Source: Candidatus Sigynarchaeota archaeon
GTDB lineage: Archaea > Asgardarchaeota > Jordarchaeia > Jordarchaeales > Jordarchaeaceae
Direction of reading: 5' to 3'
Assembly: GCA_030587505.1 (NCBI GenBank)
Contig: JAUQYY010000404.1
Location: forward strand, 1-5,149
DNA: 5,149 nucleotides
Part shown: positions 1 to 5,149 of the stretch, one piece after another
Numbering within the stretch: the stretch's first letter is position 1
Layout of the letters: each line of letters begins with the position of its first letter
Notes under the pieces: generated by a model
Told to the model about the DNA's origin: nothing
Seen by the model: only the letters and a program-made list of their open reading frames with translations
Databases searched by the model: none
Translations under genes and position numbers: made by a program

Positions 1-2166
1 GGTTGCATTACCATAAGAAGGCTCAAACAGTTCGTCCATTTTAATTGTTTTTTCACGGATTTCCTCCAAAATCTCCTCAGCATTAAAAATGAAATTAATC
101 CACTTCTGATCCCTAGGCAAATCACCTTGCCTTATAACACTAACTCTATAATATCCAGTAGCCGACTTAGGATCTTTAATAACCTTTAGAACATTATCTA
201 CCTTCAACGATTCTCCTTTAGGTATATTAAGATAAGTAAAAACAACTTCATTATCCTCAACATTCTCACCCTCAAGCGGCTTCTCAAGCAAAATAATACA
301 TGCACCAATAAGAGGAACAGGAAAAACTCTAGCCGCTACATCAATCAAAGCCTTGACCTTAAAGTTCTCCAAAAGAAAACGCCCAAACTCAACACCATAA
401 TCAGTCTGAAGCCAACTATCCGAAATAATCATTCCAAGCCTACCGCCAGGCTTAAGAAACTCCTTAGCCCACATAATAAAATGAACATAAATACCAGGCT
501 CCTTACCCCTAGCAACATCAGCATGAAGATTATACTTTGAAAGAACCTTACCTAACCTATCCTTAATATTATCTTGAACCATATCCGGAATTTCAGTCCA
601 CCGTGTATAAGGTGGATTGCCAACCACAGCATCAAAACCATCTTTCGGCAATTTCACAACCCTATACTTCTTACCATCAGCAGTCATCACCGAATGAGGT
701 GCAAGAACTTCTTGTCTAGGTACAACCGTAAAGAAATCAGCATGTATAATATTAGCCTCAGTTGTAGGGGCTCGCACATTCTTCATAGCCAAATTCATAG
801 CAGTCAATTGAGTAGGAAACGGGTTAATATCAATAGCATAAAGCTGCTTAAGAGTCGAAACATGAACGTCCCTAGACGGAATCCTCCTACGCCCAGTCTT
901 CAACTCAACCAAACGCCAATAAGACTGAACAAGAAAGGTACCACTACCGCAACCAGGATCAAGCACACAATCCGAAGGAGACCTCAAACACCACTTAACA
1001 ATCAACTCCGCAATAGGAGGCGGAGTATAAAATTGCCCCATCTGATGCCTTTCCTCAGCAGGTATCAAATCCTCATAGACATAACCGACAATATCCCCTA
1101 ACTGCTCAATCTCAACCGTAGAAAGCAAACTAATGAGATCATCGATCTCCTTCCTCGCCGCAACCTCATCAGCCAACACTATATAATCAAAAAGCCCAGT
1201 GTAAAATATCTGCTCAAAATCCCCAGTAACGCTAACAGCCTTCTCAAAAAACTTCTTAAGAGTCGCCAAATACTGATCAGACGAAATATCAGGATTCGAC
1301 TTCAAAATAGGCTCCAATTTAGGCAAAGGATAAGAACGCTCAAGAACCTTATAGAAAATAATCTTGTTCATCAAAACATAGGTCATCATTCTAGCCAAAA
1401 TATGCGTCTTACTCAAATCCTCGCCAACAATATCCGAAATGCCATTTCTATAACCAGCTTTCAAAGCCTCACGATTTAAATCACCAACAAAATTTGAATC
1501 CTCCATTAACCGCAAATACAACACATCATTAACATAATAAGAACTAAGCGAATCAACAAAATACCGCAAACTACCAAGAAGCCAATCGCCCACAGACCTA
1601 CGCACCTGTTGCGGCGAAACCTCACGCTGCCAAATCCTGCAGACTACATCAAGCAAATGCTCCAGAAACTCTTCCCTTGCTGGCTGCTTCTCATCCAAAA
1701 TATAATGCTCATGAACAAACCGCATATAGGCATCAGGCCTAAGAGCAAGTTCATAATCAGCAGAAACCGCAGCATCTTTGTCCAAAAAATCCCAAGGATT
1801 ATCTAAAGGACCAAACAAAACAAGTGCATCACGATTAGCAGTAGCAAATAAAGGCGTAACCGGAAGACCAAACTGATCCATAGCAAGTGCAGCATAAACC
1901 AAAGCCTGCCCAACAACAGGCCGGCCATAAGGGTCAAATCTCTCCTCAGTCTTCCACCGACCGACACGCTCAATCTTACGCTTAGTCTCAATAATCAAAA
2001 CAGGCGTGTTGTCGGGCTTTCTATAAACAACAATGTCAGCCTGTCTCCTATCAAGAGGAAAATCAGTCTCAACGCCTAACTCCAAACCAGCAAACCTCTT
2101 TCCCTCAACCAATCTACTCAAAAGAGAGAAAAGCTCATTCTGAAAAAATCGCTCCCGCCTGAGCAT
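1..2166 (-). CDS. Type IIG-like restriction-modification enzyme: PD-(D/E)XK nuclease fused to N6-adenine DNA methyltransferase (C-terminus off the left edge)
   Basis: Reading the minus strand from ATG at 2166 gives 722 codons with no stop, running off the left edge. An in-frame stop at 2181-2179 and the lack of any other start codon before the ATG fix the start. Residues 1-100 look like a PD-(D/E)XK nuclease: D44 in ADIVVYR, then hydrophobic VLII followed by E60-T61-K62, and a RecB-like Q87xxxY91. A helical linker follows to about 360. The methyltransferase then shows GQFYTP (377-382), SAM motif I DPGCGSGTFL (403-412), IDINPF (445-450), IIHADFF (473-479), and catalytic NPPY (517-520). FLKPGGRLGMIIS (570-582) is typical of this class. 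Near the edge, ELFEPSYGNAT (712-722) resembles the entry to a TaqI/Eco57I-like target-recognition domain. From family knowledge, such proteins both methylate adenine and cut DNA in one chain. The recognition site cannot be read. The coding strand is unusually T/G-rich. A BREX PglX-type methylase is less likely because of the N-terminal nuclease. Confidence 0.93.
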   Translation of the reverse strand, partial: MLRRERFFQNELFSLLSRLVEGKRFAGLELGVETDFPLDRRQADIVVYRKPDNTPVLIIETKRKIERVGRWKTEERFDPYGRPVVGQALVYAALAMDQFGLPVTPLFATANRDALVLFGPLDNPWDFLDKDAAVSADYELALRPDAYMRFVHEHYILDEKQPAREEFLEHLLDVVCRIWQREVSPQQVRRSVGDWLLGSLRYFVDSLSSYYVNDVLYLRLMEDSNFVGDLNREALKAGYRNGISDIVGEDLSKTHILARMMTYVLMNKIIFYKVLERSYPLPKLEPILKSNPDISSDQYLATLKKFFEKAVSVTGDFEQIFYTGLFDYIVLADEVAARKEIDDLISLLSTVEIEQLGDIVGYVYEDLIPAEERHQMGQFYTPPPIAELIVKWCLRSPSDCVLDPGCGSGTFLVQSYWRLVELKTGRRRIPSRDVHVSTLKQLYAIDINPFPTQLTAMNLAMKNVRAPTTEANIIHADFFTVVPRQEVLAPHSVMTADGKKYRVVKLPKDGFDAVVGNPPYTRWTEIPDMVQDNIKDRLGKVLSKYNLHADVARGKEPGIYVHFIMWAKEFLKPGGRLGMIISDSWLQTDYGVEFGRFLLENFKVKALIDVAARVFPVPLIGACIILLEKPLEGENVEDNEVVFTYLNIPKGESLKVDNVLKVIKDPKSATGYYRVSVIRQGDLPRDQKWINFIFNAEEILEEIREKTIKMDELFEPSYGNAT

Positions 2167-2174
2167 CCTTAACG

Positions 2175-2179
2175 CACCT
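2175..2179 (-). promoter_or_regulatory. Ribosome binding site of the restriction-modification gene
   Basis: On the minus strand AGGTG lies 8 nt upstream of the ATG at 2166 and can pair with the CACCT core near the 3' end of 16S rRNA. This supports the chosen start. It also suggests that the mRNA has a short leader of roughly 14-16 nt, unlike the divergent helicase gene. Confidence 0.6.
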
Positions 2180-2183
2180 TACA

Positions 2184-2193
2184 TTTAATAAAA
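2184..2193 (+). promoter_or_regulatory. TATA box for a leaderless helicase transcript
   Basis: TTTAATAAAA is an archaeal box A-like element whose centre lies about 27 bp upstream of the A of the helicase ATG at 2215. That is where archaeal RNA polymerase would start transcription. No purine-rich Shine-Dalgarno sequence lies just before the ATG, which fits a leaderless mRNA. The element overlaps the inferred transcription start of the divergent restriction gene. Confidence 0.5.
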
Positions 2194-2200
2194 CCGTTTT
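2190..2200. repeat. Short palindrome inside the divergent promoter
   Basis: AAAACCGTTTT is a perfect 5-bp dyad around a central C at 2195, nested inside the larger inverted repeat. It lies between the two TATA boxes, overlapping the end of the rightward one. It could be a repressor site controlling both genes. At this A/T content a short palindrome can also arise by chance, so the operator role is speculative. Confidence 0.3.
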
Positions 2201-2203
2201 CAG

Positions 2204-2211
2204 ATTATAAA
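2204..2211 (-). promoter_or_regulatory. TATA box for the restriction-modification gene
   Basis: The minus strand reads TTTATAAT here, a good match to archaeal box A. With the usual spacing of about 26-27 bp, transcription would start near 2180-2182 and leave a leader of about 15 nt that includes AGGTG. The box lies directly at the inferred start of the divergent helicase transcript. Motif and spacing are seen; the start site is inferred. Confidence 0.5.
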
Positions 2212-2214
2212 TGT

Positions 2215-4233
2215 ATGTCACTGTTCCGCCGCCGTCCCCTGAAACGCTGCCTCAAATGCGGTCACCCATTACAACCTACCATCCCACCAGCCGGAAACTT
2301 GAGATTTTTAAGTTGTACAAATCCAAATTGCGACTATGTTATCTCGGAACCTTTCAAGTCTCCACATTATGATCTCCTACCAGTTCCATACGATGAAGTC
2401 ATAAAAGTAATCGAGAATGAACGCAGAGAAGCCGAGAAAAACACAGTAATAATTGGACAAGCACGACTAACAGAAGCATATCCTAGCAAAGACAGAACAG
2501 TAACAGTCGCAAAACTCCAAGCAAGGATAAAACAGGAATACACACTCAGACCCTACGACTCCGTCTATTACGGCAAAATAATAGGAGTAGTATCAGAACA
2601 AACCAAAAACAACCTAACCCTACTATTCGACAGATCAAAAGACCTACCAAAAGAAGCCCCTCTAAAAATCGCAGAACCAGTCATCCTATACGATTCAGCA
2701 GCAACAATACTCCAGGAAAAATCAAAAAGAGACGGACAGCATCTTTCGCTATTCGTACAAATCCCAGGCGTAAATCCACCAAAACCAATAGAAAAGACAA
2801 AAAACGTAATTACCGTAAAAGAATACGACCTTGACCCAGAAAAACAAAGCATAGTCCAAGAAATAATAACAATGCCACAATGGGACTACAGAGCAATCGA
2901 AGGACCACCAGGAACAGGAAAAACAACAACAATAGCTGTAGCGGCAATCAAAGCAGTCGAAAAAGGAGCAACAGTTCTAATAACATCACACACTAACGTT
3001 GCAGTAGACAACGCACTAGAAAAAATATTCTTCCTCAGAAGAGACCTAAAAGACCAGATAGTACGCATCGGACATCCAGCCAAAATATCAAAAATAATAA
3101 GACAATTTATCGACACTCCCTCACCACACGAAGGATACAGAAAATGGCTAAAACGCATCCTACTGACCAAACGCATAATAGGAATGACCATAGCAAAACT
3201 TTCCGTATGCGACAACGTGTATGGATTAAATGTTTCATCGAAAGAAACTGGAAGATGGCCCACCTTTGATTACGTATTCGTTGATGAATCATCCACCGTA
3301 CCATTATGCACATCAATCATACCAATTTACTACTCAAGACGATGGGTAATATTCGGAGACACTCGACAATTACCACCAATCGTCAGATCACTGCACAAAT
3401 ATGCTGGAGCATGGTCTCTGATGGAACTAGCCGCAACCAACCCACAAAAAACACGAATGCTAACGATCCAAAGAAGAGGAAATAAAAAGATCTTCGAAGC
3501 CATCAGCAAACTATTCTATCAAGGCAAACTCAATCACCACCAAACAGTAACAAATAGTTCCCTAAACGTATCAATAAACACAAACGGCTGGCTAAAAGAA
3601 GCTCTAGAACCAGTCAATCCACTAATATGGGTGCAAATAGATAATGGCTACATGGACTGGTGCAAAGTTAAAAAAGGACGAATCGAAGGAGCGTCAGGGG
3701 CCAATCCACTAGAAGCGGCAGCCGCTATTAAGATATACAGCACAATCTTAAACTCAGGGATCCCTTCCTCGAATATAGCCATAATAACAACCTATCGTGC
3801 TCAAGCAAATTTAATACGCGAAGTCATCAAGGAATTAAAGAAAACAGAGGAACCAATAGTTGCTTCACTATATCATTACAGAAAAGGACAAGAACCTAAT
3901 GAGGAATACGAACCTGAGGATCCTGAAAACCTACTCGATCTTCGCCTCGCAGAAACAGTAGACAGCTTCCAAGGCAGAGAGAAAGACCTCATAATTTACT
4001 CAATCACAACACATTACGAACACAAAGCCATATTAGACTATAGAAGAACGAATGTCGCCTTTACAAGAGCCCGCTCAAAACTCATAATTCTAAGCTCTTT
4101 ACAATCAACAACAAAAACTCCTTGGTTAAAATATCTAAAACAAACTTCACATTTCATAAAAATTAATGAAAATGCACTCCGGCCAGAACTTGGAAAAGTT
4201 CTCGAAAAACACCAAAAAATTTGCCGTCGCTAA
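2215..4233 (+). CDS. SF1B (Upf1/Dna2-like) helicase with N-terminal zinc ribbon
   Basis: The 672-residue product opens with a topoisomerase C4-type zinc ribbon: C12xxC15, then C34 and C39 in SCTNPNCDY. Residues about 80-195 are probably the beta-barrel 1B domain seen in Upf1/IGHMBP2 relatives. Helicase motifs follow in order: Q motif near Q211, Walker A GPPGTGKTT (230-238), Ia TSHTNVAVDN (257-266), II VDESS (356-360), III GDTRQLPP (381-388), a divergent IV with QRR (419-421), IVa ITTYRAQ (524-530), V VDSFQGREKD (582-591), and VI RRTNVAFTRAR (610-620). From family knowledge such enzymes use ATP to move 5' to 3' on single-stranded DNA or RNA; the zinc ribbon favours DNA binding, by inference. 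ATG 2215 is the first start after an in-frame stop at 2170-2172 and keeps the zinc ribbon intact. It is divergent from the restriction gene and convergent with the nuclease gene, ending 18 bp from it. Confidence 0.95.
   Translation: MSLFRRRPLKRCLKCGHPLQPTIPPAGNLRFLSCTNPNCDYVISEPFKSPHYDLLPVPYDEVIKVIENERREAEKNTVIIGQARLTEAYPSKDRTVTVAKLQARIKQEYTLRPYDSVYYGKIIGVVSEQTKNNLTLLFDRSKDLPKEAPLKIAEPVILYDSAATILQEKSKRDGQHLSLFVQIPGVNPPKPIEKTKNVITVKEYDLDPEKQSIVQEIITMPQWDYRAIEGPPGTGKTTTIAVAAIKAVEKGATVLITSHTNVAVDNALEKIFFLRRDLKDQIVRIGHPAKISKIIRQFIDTPSPHEGYRKWLKRILLTKRIIGMTIAKLSVCDNVYGLNVSSKETGRWPTFDYVFVDESSTVPLCTSIIPIYYSRRWVIFGDTRQLPPIVRSLHKYAGAWSLMELAATNPQKTRMLTIQRRGNKKIFEAISKLFYQGKLNHHQTVTNSSLNVSINTNGWLKEALEPVNPLIWVQIDNGYMDWCKVKKGRIEGASGANPLEAAAAIKIYSTILNSGIPSSNIAIITTYRAQANLIREVIKELKKTEEPIVASLYHYRKGQEPNEEYEPEDPENLLDLRLAETVDSFQGREKDLIIYSITTHYEHKAILDYRRTNVAFTRARSKLIILSSLQSTTKTPWLKYLKQTSHFIKINENALRPELGKVLEKHQKICRR
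4205..4219 (-). terminator. Possible oligo-T terminator of the nuclease transcript
   Basis: On the minus strand, downstream of the nuclease stop at 4252, runs of six T (4219-4214) and five T (4209-4205) fall inside the last codons of the opposing helicase gene. Tandem T-tracts are a typical archaeal termination signal. The same bases encode lysine-rich helicase codons, so they may be coincidental. Confidence 0.35.
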
Positions 4234-4265
4234 TTTCTCCTTCATAACATCTCATCTATATTTTT
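4234..4265 (+). terminator. Possible oligo-T terminator of the helicase transcript
   Basis: Just past the helicase stop the plus strand has a pyrimidine-rich stretch (TTTCTCCTTC, 4234-4243), then TTTTT at 4261-4265 inside the end of the opposing nuclease gene. Archaeal termination relies on oligo-T in the non-template strand without needing a hairpin, so this is a reasonable but weak candidate. Confidence 0.3.
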
Positions 4266-5148
4266 GCTTACATACTCGTCTGAAACTACAGTTTCTGCAT
4301 TTCCATTTTTCAGGAAAAGTGAATTCCCTAGTCTCATCAAGTCTCTTAAACGCTTTAAGTAAACTTATCGCAGCATTAATGTCAACTTTCTCATGCCATG
4401 TATAAGTTTCCGCTTGATTTACTACATATATCTGAACTCTCTTGTTTTGACGCCTAAAGAAAAACCCGTAAAGATCTCCCTGAGCCAAAGCACTACGTTC
4501 CATGTAGCCTAATAGAAACTCGCTTCCAGTAGTTTTGAACTCATAAACAAAGTCTTCAGTTATTCCGTCTGGAACACCAACAATAACATAATTTTCCCAT
4601 TCAAAATTCCACCTAATAGTAGGGTATCTTTCAGCCAGAAAATCTTCACAAATTTCCCCTCTCAACTTTGGTGGCATCTCATCAAGACTTACAATGTTAA
4701 TACGTTCTTTCTTCGCTAACTTCTCTAATCTATCTCTTACCGCAGGGGAAAGAGACGGATTAAGAACCATGCACTTCGTTGGTCCCCCAGATGTAAATGT
4801 AGAAAAAATAACGAAAGAAGGCGGTTTCTCGGAATCATCGTGGATCTGTTCTCTGAGTAATTTTTCTATATCATTAAACCCTATTTCATCACCAATTGAT
4901 AGAAGCTTCTCTACATCTCTTGGAAGTGTCTTGACATATCCTAATTTTAATGAATATAATAGCCTATCGTGTAAATAGGACCTAAAATAAAGAGGCTCCA
5001 TATCAATATTTGAAAGAAGGCTTTTCATAGGACACCAATAAAAATTGGCCGTATCAGCGGCACCGATGAACAATAGGCTCTTGACAGGGACCCCCCGCCT
5101 ACACTTTTCAACTTCCAAAAGTTTATTTATTTGCTTAATGCGTGACAA
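4252..5148 (-). CDS. Cas4/RecB-like PD-(D/E)XK nuclease with predicted 4Fe-4S cluster (5' end may lie beyond the right edge)
   Basis: The 298 codons visible on the minus strand begin at a TTG one base from the window edge, so the true start is uncertain. The protein carries the Cas4/AddB iron-sulfur pattern: C39 in YWCP near the N-terminus, and C284, C287 and C293 in KCRNCSFRRVC at the end. The nuclease core shows D194 in GVPDG, E203-F-K205 in YEFKTT, and Q223xxxY227 in QGDLYGFF, matching RecB-family motifs II and III and the QxxxY motif. H60, 21 residues after C39, is a candidate motif I histidine. From family knowledge these enzymes trim single-stranded DNA ends with metal ions. Cas4 is usually about 200 residues; here about 130 residues separate H60 from D194, including a likely extra alpha/beta module (about 110-157). 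No cas1, cas2 or CRISPR repeats are visible, so this is a Cas4-like relative, not demonstrably Cas4. It converges on the helicase gene. Confidence 0.85.
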   Translation of the reverse strand: MSRIKQINKLLEVEKCRRGVPVKSLLFIGAADTANFYWCPMKSLLSNIDMEPLYFRSYLHDRLLYSLKLGYVKTLPRDVEKLLSIGDEIGFNDIEKLLREQIHDDSEKPPSFVIFSTFTSGGPTKCMVLNPSLSPAVRDRLEKLAKKERINIVSLDEMPPKLRGEICEDFLAERYPTIRWNFEWENYVIVGVPDGITEDFVYEFKTTGSEFLLGYMERSALAQGDLYGFFFRRQNKRVQIYVVNQAETYTWHEKVDINAAISLLKAFKRLDETREFTFPEKWKCRNCSFRRVCKQKYR

Positions 5149-5149
5149 A

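Larger units (their letters stand above)
2180..2215. repeat. Inverted repeat spanning the divergent promoter
   Basis: TACATTTA at 2180-2187 and its exact reverse complement TAAATGTA at 2208-2215 form an 8-bp perfect dyad with a 20-bp spacer. Each arm contains the start of one TATA box, so the symmetry may only reflect two similar promoter elements facing each other. It could also be an operator for a dimeric regulator. The spacing is too wide to argue for a useful RNA hairpin. Confidence 0.55.

Noticed and set aside
574..1101. 175-codon open frame on the plus strand
   Set aside because: It lies opposite the methyltransferase core, including NPPY and SAM motif I. Its product is low-complexity and rich in N, R, S and P, as expected from A/C-skewed antisense sequence, with no recognisable domain.
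2211..2213. Alternative ATG for the helicase four bases upstream
   Set aside because: It is in a different reading frame from the zinc ribbon and helicase motifs. ATG at 2215 is the first in-frame start.
2886..3263. 125-codon open frame on the minus strand, with smaller neighbours at 2568-2852 and 3107-3316
   Set aside because: These are antisense to the helicase Walker A to motif II region, where coding is certain. They exist because the plus strand is poor in T and G, which makes antisense stops rare.
1..4233. BREX or DISARM defence system
   Set aside because: A methylase beside a helicase recalls these systems, but no PglZ, BrxL, DUF1998 or phospholipase-type gene is present, and the methylase carries its own N-terminal nuclease as in type IIG enzymes.
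4166..4405. 79-codon plus-strand frame across the convergent gene ends
   Set aside because: It overlaps the end of the helicase and the cysteine-rich end of the nuclease, has no ribosome binding site or TATA box, and shows no domain.
4694..4978. 94-codon plus-strand frame
   Set aside because: It is antisense to the nuclease gene, and its product has no recognisable features.
4252..5148. The nuclease as a true CRISPR Cas4
   Set aside because: No repeat-spacer array, cas1 or cas2 is visible, and the protein is about 100 residues longer than typical Cas4. The Fe-S nuclease family is supported; a CRISPR role is not.

Overview
The window looks archaeal, probably from a thermophilic or TACK-type (Thermoproteota/Bathyarchaeia-like) genome. 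The evidence is TATA-like boxes about 27 bp upstream of the inferred starts, a helicase that appears to be leaderless, oligo-T rather than hairpin-type candidate terminators, and a Cas4-like iron-sulfur nuclease. This assignment is inference; no rRNA or housekeeping marker is present.

Layout. (1) Positions 1-2166, minus strand, carry most of a single-chain type IIG-like restriction-modification enzyme: an N-terminal PD-(D/E)XK nuclease, a helical linker, a gamma-class N6-adenine methyltransferase, and the beginning of a specificity region cut off by the left edge. (2) Positions 2167-2214 are a 48-bp divergent promoter region. Its two TATA boxes face each other across a near-symmetric dyad, so each promoter appears to lie over the start site of the other. 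(3) Positions 2215-4233, plus strand, encode a 672-residue Upf1/Dna2-like SF1B helicase with an N-terminal topoisomerase-type zinc ribbon. (4) After an 18-bp gap, positions 4252-5148, minus strand, encode a convergent Cas4/RecB-like nuclease with four cysteines placed for a 4Fe-4S cluster. Its 5' end may lie past the right edge. Coding density is about 99 percent, and there is no non-coding stretch over 50 bp.

How the genes may work together. The three proteins form a small DNA-processing or defence cluster. The restriction enzyme should recognise, cut and methylate DNA. The zinc-ribbon helicase and the iron-sulfur nuclease together resemble eukaryotic Dna2 (Cas4-like nuclease plus SF1B helicase) split into two polypeptides, and could process cut DNA ends or invading DNA. 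The genes are not one operon: the first two are divergent and the last two convergent. Functional coupling is therefore inferred from proximity and domain logic only. I do not recognise this exact three-gene arrangement as a named defence system, but I could not search for it.
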